Part shown: positions 21,621 to 31,285 of the stretch, piece by piece | How positions within the stretch are numbered: the first letter of the stretch is position 1 | Layout: each line of letters starts with the position of its first letter | The notes under the pieces: model-generated | Databases searched by the model: none | The model's input: only the letters and a program-made list of their open reading frames with translations | Told to the model about the DNA's origin: nothing | Translations under genes and position numbers: made by a program | Assembly: GCA_030770425.1 (NCBI GenBank) | Contig: JASJFT010000074.1 | Location: 62,001 to 126,000 of the forward strand | Direction: 5' to 3' | Length of the DNA stretch: 64,000 bases | Origin: Darksidea phi | Taxonomy: Eukaryota; Ascomycota; Dothideomycetes; Pleosporales; Lentitheciaceae

Positions 21621-23067
21621 CCACTGTGCATCTATTGGTCACACCATTCTGCTAAGTATTATATGTACTTTGCGAACATTCAAGTCATGTAAGGGGATTT
21701 GCAGGCAGAAACTTCAAGACTTAACGCATTCTAGCAGATTTCCTAACATAAAAACCTCAGGACCAGGTGACCCACTCAGCGTTCAATGATGAAATACTAA
21801 GAGCCGCACTTCAAATCCTCTCATTTGTGCTTTTGAATGTGAAATCGCAAAGGAGATGTTTAAGTTCCTATAGCGCTTCTACCTTACAGCTCTCGACATA
21901 TCTTTTTAACATTTGCCCACACCCGCCGCCGGCGCCGCAACCACCACTACCAACGCGGCACCAGCCAGCTGCCCCGCCCCAACCACCACCATCCTGAGAC
22001 CATTAAGAATCATGGCCGTTGAGGCCGTCGGATCGAAGGAGTTCTGAGCCGAAAAGAGCTCCCTTCCTGCTGTTCGCTTTCCGGTTTGAGGGGGCGTTGA
22101 CTGCGAGTAATATTGATATTGACGACTGCTATACCTCCCACTAGCGAATCAGCTTTCGTCGTAAGCCTACAACCACTCCGCTGGACCAAAGCATCGCAAT
22201 GAAAACCCGGGCTGTCAGCGCAATCAATTTAAACTTCATCTATTGCACGTTCTTTTGATTAAAACCGCCCTGTGATCGGCATCCCAACAGACGCACGTAA
22301 GCGGCCCGGGCCAAGGCAGCGCATGCACCGAACCATATTCGCTCTGCACCTCTCCTCATCAAAAAGACAGCGTCTTCGCTTCGGCGAGGTCCTGCGATGG
22401 AACATATTATAGATGGAGGAGAATCTTTTCCGCGCCATACGGGGCGCCAAGGGGCTTGAAAATGCGCGCATATGCGCTCAGCACGAGCCTTAGCCAACGG
22501 GCCGAGGCCGACGGGGTCCCATAGCAAGGCTCGCAAGCTTCGTAGACCCTGTTGCAACCCTGTGCGCACTGCGAAAAAGACATCGATGGCTCCCGCAAGA
22601 GGGATACTAGCACGAGAGAGGGGTGCCGACGCTTGGAAGGTGGCACCATCTGCGTGGCAATGGTCGCGGAGAGACGGTTCCAATTGGTACATAACACGTT
22701 GAGTGGGTTTCGATCGAGCCGTTGCTGCTCGTCCCCTCGTCGAGCTATGTTTTATAAAGCAGCCCTGGCCGCTGTAGGGTTTGGTTCTCGCGTCCCACCT
22801 TGTTGAGTGTTGCTTCTGCCGTTTGCCTTTGTGCGCACCTTCGGCCTTACCTTCACCTTCCATACGTGAACCGTGCGGATCTACAAAACTTGCTCATTCA
22901 AGCGCAAAGGACATCGAACTATCAGAAAACCAACAGCAGTCCCAGTATTTTACTCGCCTGTCATCCCATCGTTTTAGAGCGTTTCGCTATTGACTCGCAT
23001 TTCACTCGTCGACTTTTCGCTGCCATTCCGATCTCGAAACCGTTCGGTCACCTAAGAGTTGGTCAAA
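21621..23067. other. Intergenic, promoter region of the copper transporter
   Basis: This holds a short C-rich, low-complexity stretch at about 21916-21995, and the presumed promoter and leader of the Ctr gene. The octamer GTGCGGAT occurs at 22873-22880, about 190 bp upstream of the start. CTTGCTC near 22888 is one base from the fungal copper-response element TTTGCTC. A 207-codon minus-strand frame (22240-22863) has no domain and is not called. Confidence 0.4.
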
Positions 23068-23889
23068 ATGGCTCACAACCACATGGACATGACCTCCACC
23101 GGAATGGCAATGGGAACAGCAACAGCCTCGGGAGCCACGGCCTCAAGCACTGGAATGAGCATGAGCATGGGCGGTGGAAGCAGCTGCAAGATTAGCGTGC
23201 GTACCGAACCAAGGTCTTGAAAATCCCCATATCTAACATGAGTGATAGATGCTGTGGAATTGGTATACCGTTGATTCGTGTAAGTGCCTCTAAGTGCCTT
23301 GGAAGGGTCCGAACTCGCCCTGCGAAGCCGTTCCATTTTGCACTCATTGAGCCTGGCGGGATCTCGCCGGACAACAGCATTAAGATCGCGAGACTAATAA
23401 ATCCTAGGCTTCATATCGAAGTCATGGCATGTCACCTCCAAGGGCATGTTCGCCGGCTCCTGCATCGGTGTTATTCTTCTCGTCATCTTTCTCGAATTCC
23501 TCCGCCGCGCCGGCAAAGAGTACGACCGTTACATTATATCTCAATACACTCGTTCTCTCGCTCCTGCGCCGATCTCGTCCTCGTCCTCCGATCACGCCGA
23601 CCACAGCAAGAATGCGGCATCCTCTGCTGCTGCTGCATGCGCCCCCGCTCCGGCCCAGACCTTCCGCCCGAACCTCCTCCAGCAAGCCATCCGCGCGTTC
23701 CTCCACATGTGTCAATTTGCCGTCGCCTACTTCGTCATGCTTCTCGCCATGTACTACAACGGATACTTCATTATTTGCATCTTCATCGGAGCGTACCTCG
23801 GCTACTTCATCTTCGGCTGGGAGAGCTTCAACGTTGGCAAGAACGGCAAAGACCGCATGGAGGAGAACGTGACAGTATGTTGCGGTTGA
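23068..23889 (+). CDS. Ctr-family copper transporter
   Basis: Exons 23068-23196, 23249-23279 (31 nt) and 23408-23889 give 213 residues. The extracellular N-terminus is Met- and His-rich (MAHNHMDM, GMSMSMGG). Then come [20 protein letters not shown], a first membrane helix (GVILLVIFLEFL), a cytoplasmic loop, and helices 2 and 3. Helix 2 has the essential MxxxM copper-path motif (MLLAM, 164-168) and helix 3 the GxxxG packing motif (GAYLG, 181-185). The C-terminus is TVCCG, a cysteine tail typical of the family. The protein should form trimers and import Cu(I) at the plasma or vacuolar membrane. GTATGT inside the last codons resembles a donor but is probably just coding for VCCG. It sits between the isocyanide synthase and a copper metallothionein. 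Confidence 0.94.
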
Positions 23890-24341
23890 TAGGGCGATGG
23901 AGCGCAGCGGGGTTAATGGAAGATGCCTCGGTGAAGGCCGGTGGGATGGACGGGCGTAATAACGATTAATAAATGATACCAAACTGGGCGGCACATGCAC
24001 AGATATAACATCAATCGATGATGTGTTCGTATTGTTCAGAGTATTTCCATTGAGTTATCGCGATAAAGACTGAGGTCTCCTGCAACTGAAATCATTCCCT
24101 CCGCCAGTACCATCATCAAGCCATCCCCAAATACCAGACAGATTGCTACCCATAACACCGAAGAAAGTCATTCCGAGAGCTCATTGCCTAACTCTTCGTT
24201 AGTACTGGACCACATCATCAAGCAGCCCACGGTGAGAGAGTACTGACCATTATCCATGCTTGCCATGTCTTCGGTATGATGTGGCGAGTCGATTATTTGT
24301 GCTATCCTTATGTGAGCCTTGATTAAAGATCGAAGAAGCAG
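23890..24341. other. Convergent spacer between copper transporter and metallothionein
   Basis: It contains a good minus-strand intron signature: donor GTCAGT near 24247, branch CTAAC and acceptor GTTAG near 24192, which may belong to the metallothionein 3' UTR or to an alternative 3' exon. No independent gene seen. Confidence 0.4.
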
Positions 24342-24422
24342 TCAACGTACGGGGCAGTTATCGCAAGTGCAGCCAGTACCGCAGTTGCAGACGTTCGAAG
24401 AAGCACAGCCACAGTTGCCCAT
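24342..24422 (-). CDS. Copper metallothionein, Neurospora CuMT type (26 aa)
   Basis: The peptide starts MGNCGCASSNVCNCGTGC and ends TCDNCPVR. Its seven cysteines lie at 4, 6, 12, 14, 18, 20 and 23. This is the spacing of the classic Neurospora crassa copper metallothionein, which binds about six Cu(I) in a single cluster. The start is the ATG just before GNCGC; an upstream in-frame extension of 60 codons has no Cys and is probably leader. The last codons contain GTACGT, a perfect donor, so the true C-terminus may come from a further exon: a 49-nt intron ending GGATAG would give NCPHK. A TATA box lies 122 bp upstream. It should buffer or detoxify cytosolic copper, opposite in role to the adjacent importer. 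Confidence 0.9.
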   Translation of the reverse strand: MGNCGCASSNVCNCGTGCTCDNCPVR

Positions 24423-24543
24423 GATGATGGAGTTGTTGTTTGGAAGATAGGTTGAAGTAGAGTTGAAAGGTGGAGATCTTGATCGGTGGATATTGGTAGA
24501 TGATGTGTAGTGAGAATTGTTCAAGTGGGCGAACTGGGAGTCG

Positions 24544-24550
24544 TTATATA
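24544..24550 (-). promoter_or_regulatory. TATA box of the metallothionein gene
   Basis: TATATAA on the minus strand, 122 bp upstream of the metallothionein ATG and just downstream of the inverted repeat at 24562-24595. Confidence 0.5.
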
Positions 24551-24561
24551 CAGGCTGCGCG

Positions 24562-24595
24562 ACTTGTGCGGATTGCCACCCTAGCCCGCACAAGT
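24562..24595. promoter_or_regulatory. 10-bp inverted repeat ACTTGTGCGG-N14-CCGCACAAGT in the metallothionein promoter
   Basis: Perfect 10-bp arms at 24562-24571 and 24586-24595 flank a 14-bp spacer, directly upstream of the TATA box. Two further GTGCGGG copies lie at about 24703 and 24771. Placement and symmetry suggest a dimeric activator site, perhaps copper-responsive; the factor is unknown. Confidence 0.45.
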
Positions 24596-25361
24596 TACTC
24601 ACCCGCGCTAGACTCGTGTGGAGTCATTGCGGTGAGCTAACTGTTCCCCACCATGACCGCATCGTCGTCTTCTTATTGGACCGACGCCAATCCTGCGGCT
24701 TATGTGCGGGTGGTCCGACCGGTATGGGCGCGTGCGAGTGCATCGTTTGTCAACGAGCGTTTGCGCTGTTTGTGCGGGGCCATAGGTATGGAAGCTCTTT
24801 GCAATCAAGGCTTTCTTGTGGTAAGAATCGATAGCAGCCCCGATTGTTATGGTCGGCTGACTTTAATGACGAGTTTGGGTCGGAAAACCGTTGGTTGAGC
24901 GCAAAATGCGATCGGGCGAGTGGCGGGGATAAGCAAGTTCGAAAGAATCCATGTGTAGAGTAAGTGGATAATAGCGTGGGTGAGCAGTCGGAAGTTGGAA
25001 TGTATGACGGGGGCCGAGCGGGCTGTCCTTAAGTGGAGTGGTGGGAACATACGGCATGCAAAGGCCGTCACACGGCTTATCCAATGAAGAGCAGACGATG
25101 TTTGGGTCTATTCGCGTGATACCGTATGTCTTATGCTTGGTTACGAGACTAAATGCAAGGAATCGCTAGTCTATCGCTCGCCTACTTCCATGTCACTGAT
25201 ACCAGGGAGAGAAAACGCACTGTGTGCGATCGTGGAACAAGGGTGGTATTGCGAAAGCATAAGGAATACCTACAGAGAATTGAATAGATCACCAAGCCAG
25301 CCCCAGGCTCATAAAGGTAGAGAAGTGAACGTCGTTTCCAGCCTCCAGCATAGTCTTACGA
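24596..25361. other. Intergenic, distal promoter of the metallothionein and 3' side of the WSC gene
   Basis: Apart from the GTGCGGG copies near 24703 and 24771, I see nothing: no coherent frame and no RNA gene. Confidence 0.45.
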
Positions 25362-27286
25362 TCAGGAAGCAGCATTCGCCTTTGCTACTTCCAAGCTTGC
25401 AAGTCTGCGACTGTCTCTCTTCGATGCATTGGTGCACGCGCCGCCGGAGCATGCCTCGTAAAGACTAATCGCATCCGCGCCACCGCAAACTTCGCTCTCG
25501 TTACCCCCACACTTCATCAAGCAATTCGAGGTGGTGCCAGGCGCTCTATCCTCGGCAACGGAACCGCCGCAGAAACATTGGCTGCCATAGACGATGCCAG
25601 CGTACTTTGTGCTCTTGCCCTTGCAAAAGTCGATACACTTCTCGACTGTCATGTCATCCCCGGTGAGAAGTTCATCGTTGAGTGTACGAGCACCAGCATT
25701 GTCCAAGCCGCAGCCGATGTACTTGTAGCCCTTGTTGGTGACATCGACGTATCCGGCCATCTTGGGCGTAGCTACAGTCAGGAGCTTGGGTGCCTCACAT
25801 TCCTTCTGCGAGGTAGCGCGATCGGGGCCGTACGTAACGGGATTGCAACCTGGCAGCGCCTCGAGAACACCAGTAACAGGCTCATCGATCATGGCGGCCT
25901 TCTTGCAGCTTTGTGTTTCGCCTTGCGTGTTGAATTCACCAAAAACTTGCTCGGCGCAGTGGTCTACACCGTCAACGCACTTATCGAGGGCCTTTTGTAG
26001 GGTCGCTTCTTCCCAGCCGTTTACCTAAACATAGGTTAGTATTGCGAGATATTGGAAGATCTTCATCGTCCGGCAGAGCAGCGGGCATCATATCTCCTCC
26101 CGCGTATTGCGTAGCCCGATTGCCTTCAATAGTCTCTACATAGAGCGTGCTTCATCGGAAGAGGGATTCTGGCGTTAAGATAGTGAACTTACAAAATCGC
26201 CATGGTAGCCGTAGCCAGTTGCATCTCCGTTGGCGAACACAAAGGGTTGTCCGTCGCCGTACCACATGTTCTGGAAGCCTTTCGTATCATAGTAGACTTC
26301 GTAGAAGAGGGTGACAAGATGCACCGGATGGCTCTCGGGGCAACGGCCTCCGTCATAGTTTCCATCCTTGGGGTACGAGACATGCGACTTGTGATCATCG
26401 GAGTCGAGATTCTTACCGTCCCAGCAGGCAGGGAACTGGCAAAGATATGTCAATACATAGTTGAATTGAGTTGTAAAAATGGACGTACCGTAACCTGGAC
26501 GCGAATCTGGTCGCACTTCTCGTTCGGCAAATGTTTGGGATCTGGTCCAGACCCACCACCAACGCACTTGTGAGTAACGGCGCGGCCAGCAAAGTCGTCG
26601 GTCTCGCTGCGTTTCAGTGAATCGCCAGCAACCATGCGGAAGCCGGGCGGGAAGGCACGGAGCTTGTCGTTGTCGGGGCCGCTACGAGTCACTGAAGGTG
26701 GTCAGTATAATGTAGCGAGTGTAGACATCGTATGCTCACGATAATAAATGGCCATGCCACCTAGATTTCCGCCATCGTTGTCTCCGATGATCGGAACGTC
26801 TAGGAAGCTACCGTTCTCCGCTTTGAAGTATAGCTTCGGAGACCAGTAGTTGGACACTAAGGGGTGACGATATGTTAGCAGACTTGTTCGAAGGGACAGT
26901 TGAAGGCTGCACAAGGAGAGTCGATCTATTCAAACAGAAATCGGCTTACTACACCGAGTTAGCGTTGTTACTGATCTGTTTTTAAGTCAAGATCTCCCAC
27001 CAGTCTTGTTTAATGTTGCACGTAGTGCAATCAGAATTTCTAGCATCTTCATAACTCATCGAAAAGTCGAATCCGTTGCCGCCATTGATGGTGTGCACTG
27101 TCTGGTTAGTTACAGCCGGCCCCAGGCCTCGTGACGTATTCTCGACTTACCATGGCCCGAAGCGTTGCCAGGATTGATGACAGGGTCGGCCCGTTGATCG
27201 AAAAGACGAGAAAAGCATTGAACAACGAAAGTGCTACTGGTTGGAGTGGCGAGAGCGGCAACTAGGCCGACAAGAACAGACTTCAT
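25362..27286 (-). CDS. Secreted DUF1996 + WSC domain protein (one junction unresolved)
   Basis: Exons as read: 27286-27151, 27097 to about 27001, 26856-26740, 26691-26489, 26435-26193 and 26024-25362. It begins with a signal peptide (MKSVLVGLVAALATPTSS). DUF1996 blocks follow: GHVHTINGGNGFDFSMSYED, DCTTCNIKQD, SNYWSPKLYF, FPPGFRMVAGD, FPACWDGKNLDSDDHKSHV, CPESHPVHLVTLFYEVYYDT. The last exon carries a WSC domain with paired cysteines (YKYIGCGLDNAGARTL, CIDFCKGKSTKYAGIVYGSQ, CFCGG, SEVCGG). Such proteins are extracellular and probably bind wall glucans. The join between exons 2 and 3 does not keep frame with any GT-AG pair I can find: the only donor, GTGGGA, leaves the wrong phase. Either the splice is unusual or this copy has a one-base lesion. 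Confidence 0.82.
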
Positions 27287-28552
27287 GCTTCCAAAGTAAG
27301 AGAAACGTGGGTAGTGAAGATGTGGGAGTGGAAAGGAGTTGAAGTGAATATTTGAGAATGGTGGTTGAAGGAGTGACGATGAAGGCAATAAACAACGAAA
27401 GGAATGGACAATGAATGTCGCAGGTATCAAACCCGAAAGGCAAAAAGAAGGGCAGCGACCGTGAAGTCAAAGATGGACTGGTGATGGAGTTCGCAGTTCG
27501 GGGCTTTGCCGATAAGATATAGTCGTCAGGGATCTTACTGTGCCACCCAACTTGCAATACAATTTGCAACACCGAACCAGCCGCAGTGTTGTAATTTCCC
27601 AGAAACCAAAAAGCATTTCCCCTGCAGCACACGCCTAAACGCACATCAAATTGAGGTCTCTGCGGGTTCCTGCAGTCTATGATGAATCTCTAGCTGTAGC
27701 CGAGCATTTGCCCAAGCGCCGACGAATAGCGGCAGATCTCAACGGGCAGGCGCTCCGTCATAATTGCCAGTCGGGTCGTTTCGAAACAAGTGGCGCTGGA
27801 TCTTGGCCGCGCGCATCGCTTGCGACCTAAACGAGCGAACATGTCTGCAGGAGATCTGCGAGATAAGCCGGAAATAGAATGTGCGTTGCGGATTTTCTCC
27901 TTTCTCAAGGCCGTGATATAGTAGCAATGGAGGTCAGAGGGGCAGAAAAGACGCCGCCGTTTCTCCTAGGCTCACAATCTCTTTATGCACCTTATCATGC
28001 AGGTCTTGTCTGCCCGACAGCGCTGGGTGTCTGCCAATCTAAGCGCGAAGAGAAACCCGAATCGCCCTGTATCACCGTCGAGACCCAGCAATTTCCACTC
28101 CTAGGTGCCGCCGCAGGCCGTCTTTATTTGCAAATGAGTCTTTGTTCGTTGTCCACCGGCGTTTACAGAAAGGAAGCGCGTCCATGGGAATCTTTCTACC
28201 GTATGGCGTACAGCGGTGACAAGCAGGATGGTGCAGCGCGATCTCGCAAATCTGATGACAACCGTCAAATAGATGTCAGGATATATTCCCAGACATAATT
28301 TAAGGGTGAAATGTCGTTGAGGAAAGACGCCAGTTCCTAAAAGGAGCCGACTCACTAAGCTGCATTGGTACCAGCGCGCGGTTCCGTTTGATGTTTAGCG
28401 TCCATCCCAACCTGTCTTTCCGGAGAGAGCGTTAGCTCAAAACTATCACTAGAGACAACTTGTTACTCTTGGAGTTTTATGTTTGGTACGTAAGATCTTT
28501 ATGAACATATGCTTCAAAATCCCATGCTCAACAACTCGACATCAGCGTCGGA

Positions 28553-28732
28553 ATGTCGTTCAGCATCATGGGGGCAGCAGACGCGTTGATTGACGGCGAC
28601 GGTATGGACGGGGTCGATGATATCTTGTCGAAATCCTTCAGAGGCCGCTATGTGCGTGTTGATATCATGGAAGACTTCCATATCAGGCTGCAAGCAGAGA
28701 GCGTAGGAAAGATGGGAGCTGGAGTGTGCTAA
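28553..28732 (+). CDS. Possible small ORF or exon remnant (59 aa), unrecognised
   Basis: ATG-initiated frame reading MSFSIMGAADALIDGDGMDG, then VDDILSKSFRGRYVRVDIME, ending GAGVC. Its composition is protein-like (DG and VDI motifs, balanced charge), unlike the surrounding random frames, but there is no known domain and no obvious flanking exons. It could be a fragment of a lost gene. Confidence 0.2.
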   Translation: MSFSIMGAADALIDGDGMDGVDDILSKSFRGRYVRVDIMEDFHIRLQAESVGKMGAGVC

Positions 28733-29271
28733 GGTGTCTGGCCCTAGCCTGATCCCGGATGCATATACGCATAGTTACGGCCCTATCATTGGTAACATCT
28801 AGTTCATGTATCTGGCTACAAAAGGCAGCCTTCGCAAAAGTAATAGTAATGGTAGTAAGAAGGGAGATTTAATCAAAGTAGAATACCAGGAAGCCTAGCT
28901 AGGGCTGGCGAGGAATATCAAACAGGCTTGGGGCCCATGTCAAGTGCGAGAATCCAGAGAAAAACATGTTTGATGTAAGTTCAAAGCCCTTTAGTGCATC
29001 TTGTACGTCTATTTTACTCATTTCTATTCTAACAAGTGTTACACGTCAATAGCTTCGGAGTGGGACTCACCGCTGATCTCGCCGTCTAGAGTTCTCTAGA
29101 GATTTCCACAGACTCCAACGTATAAGTATCCGGCCGTAGTAAACAAGATGGCTGAGCACAGTACTGAAATGGCTATAGGACTACGCCGGGCATTAATATG
29201 AAGGTCCCCCACGGTTGACTGAGGAGGAGATATGGGGTAGTGGCAGTAATACGCCGTCTTCAAAGGGTTCT

Positions 29272-29335
29272 AAGGGCCCCAAGGCTTCAAAATAACTTCG
29301 GTCCAAGGACCTAAGGCTTCGAAAACACGCCGTCC
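29272..29335. repeat. Two-copy degenerate tandem repeat, unit about 32 bp
   Basis: The copies at 29272-29304 and 29305-29335 share the pattern AAGG-CC-AAGGCTTC-AAAA followed by CGGTCC or CCGTCC. A third, weaker echo lies near 29354-29382. Non-coding; purpose unknown. Confidence 0.5.
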
Positions 29336-30218
29336 AAAGGTTTACCTTGCCCCCAAGACTTCCAAGGGGCCGAAAGCCTCCGAGGCGCTCGATCAAGACA
29401 TAATGAGTGCACACATCATAACCGACACAATATTGGCACCTGTGTCATACAGAAAGGGTGATCGGGGGCTATGCTGACCACAAGGGTGGTGACGCGCATA
29501 GAATCGGAAGTGGAACATTATTCGGTATTGTGGCAGACCCCTCTCCTCGACCAAGTTCAGATGCGGGAGAAGAATCGCAGAGCATGGCATCTCCTTACGT
29601 GCGATGTCCGGGAATTTCTGCTTCGCCAAGCTCGTGTGCGGGGAATGGTACGGGGTCAGGTATTGAGGATAGAGCCGGGATTTGAGGAAAGATGTGGTGT
29701 ATATGTTGGAGACGCCTGACCTCTTTATGTGGCATGAATTTGTTATTTTCCCGTGCAAGATTCGGTTGGACGTTTGTTATTCGAAGAACCAGTCACTACT
29801 AATGATGTTTCTCCCGCCTCATGCTGACGCTGTCACCGATATCCTTCGATACGCAAGGGGACTGAAGGGTGTACAAGGGGAGGTCATGAACAGGCGAGCC
29901 CGACGCTATACCATCTCCTATACACTTCACATGTAAATCTACATTCTATCAGTTCTGTATATAGCTATCCCTAGCCTGAATTACTACCTAGTACTGTTTC
30001 TCTTGAATATTTATTATCCTGGATTTTCTCCTACTCCTCTATTATATACTACCGTAGCTCTTCCTCTATATTGGGAAATCGTCCGTCTTCCATTTCGCTT
30101 CGCCAATATTCCTATGCAAGCTGCTCAAGCTTTCCCTAGTTCACACTATCGTACACGTCCACAAGGGCACAGGTTATTGTTATGTCGTATCGCGAATTAT
30201 GCAATGTCTCATCTTGCT

Positions 30219-30897
30219 CTATGATGTCTTCTCTGAAGATGGCGGCTCAGTCAGGGTGCGTTGCGGGGCGTCGGAATCGCTCTGTGTTGTAGAATTTGCA
30301 TGGAAGTGTGCGGATCGAGGGGTGGTTGTTCCGTCCTCCCAGAATTCAATGTCGCCTTCGGCGCCCAACTCCCCCCGCTTGACAAGGTCGCCCTTCTCGC
30401 GTAGAATATCTTCGACCGTAACACGCTTGTCGGAGAAGATCTACTCCACGTCAGAGTCGTCAAGTCTACAGTGTCATCTCACAAACCTTCAGATGGTCAC
30501 TGATCAAGTGCCGATTTTTGCAGCCCGGACAAGATATGAGGACAGTGCCATTGTGATAACCCTGTTTCGAGATACGATGCGATGACCGTGTGCTGCACAC
30601 TTTGCATGTGAAAGTCAGCTCGTACGCCGGAACTTGGTCGCGCTCTAGTCGAGATTCCGGGGGCGTAGTTGATGTGCTGCTAGGAGCGCCGGGGGCAGAA
30701 TTTGTGGATTCATGCCGTGATTGCGTCCGTATTGCTCGTGATCTGACCAGGATGGGCGAAGGTCGGGCGAAAGTCGACGTTCGCGGCGGGTGGAAGAGTC
30801 GCTTTGGCGCTGGAATGTGCTCCGGAAGAGAAGGCCGCACTCGCAGGGCAAACGAGCGGGCAAGGCCGCGGAGGAAGGCTGACGATGCAGGGCGCAT
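30219..30897 (-). CDS. ZIM17: Mitochondrial DNL-type zinc finger protein (Zim17/Hep1)
   Basis: Exons 30897-30487 and 30440-30219 with a 46-nt intron give 210 residues. The N-terminus is a basic presequence ([20 protein letters not shown]). The DNL zinc finger has Cys pairs at 98/101 (CKVC) and 123/126 (CPGC), with the family blocks [20 protein letters not shown] and [10 protein letters not shown]. The fold is completed across the intron by [13 protein letters not shown], and the tail is Ser/Thr-rich. Zim17/Tim15/Hep1 keeps mitochondrial Hsp70 soluble and supports protein import and Fe-S cluster assembly. The frame is open 21 codons further upstream, but the ATG used gives the clean presequence. 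It is divergent from CUL3. Confidence 0.93.
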
Positions 30898-31285
30898 CCT
30901 CCAGGATACAGAAAGAAGGATAAGGACGGCTGGCAACAATTCTCCGAGAATGATTGGCAAGTACAGAACTTCTGCAACGGCGACTCAAGCTTTACGAAGT
31001 TCGCGACGGCTTGGCGCGCTCGGGCCGACCTCGTCACCTGCATGCGGCGGCCATGGTCATCCCCGCATCCACACCCGACTGCACCTTGACGCTTCAGTTG
31101 CACCAGCGTTGTATCTTTCACTCGTTCACCCCCGACCAGGCGCTCTCTGGACTCTGGCCCTATAGCCCTTACCTAGATAGCACCATCCTCGCCATCTTCC
31201 CCCCACCTCTACGCCAGGCTACCGCAGCTGATCCGTTTCACGCTCTGGGATAGCTATTGAGTCAAGGGTGGAAAGAACTGTGAAC
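30898..31285. promoter_or_regulatory. Divergent promoter region between ZIM17 and CUL3
   Basis: This 388-bp region must serve both genes. I see no clear TATA box; pyrimidine-rich tracts occur at about 31185-31215. Confidence 0.45.

Larger units (their letters stand above)
27287..30218. other. Gene-poor stretch, 2.9 kb
   Basis: From the DUF1996-WSC promoter to the ZIM17 3' end. Apart from a 59-codon frame (28553-28732) and a small degenerate tandem repeat (29272-29335), I see no gene. From 29930 to 30080 it turns AT-rich. Frames around 29400-29760 are open on both strands but have no recognisable content. Confidence 0.45.

Noticed and set aside
22240..22863. 207-codon minus-strand open frame upstream of the copper transporter
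   Set aside because: No domain, Arg/Ala-rich random composition, and it overlaps the presumed Ctr promoter and leader.
23873..23889. GTATGT donor-like sequence at the end of the copper transporter
   Set aside because: The unspliced reading ends in VCCG, a cysteine tail typical of Ctr proteins, so a further intron is unnecessary.
30590..31165. 191-codon plus-strand frame over ZIM17
   Set aside because: Antisense shadow of the ZIM17 first exon and its promoter.
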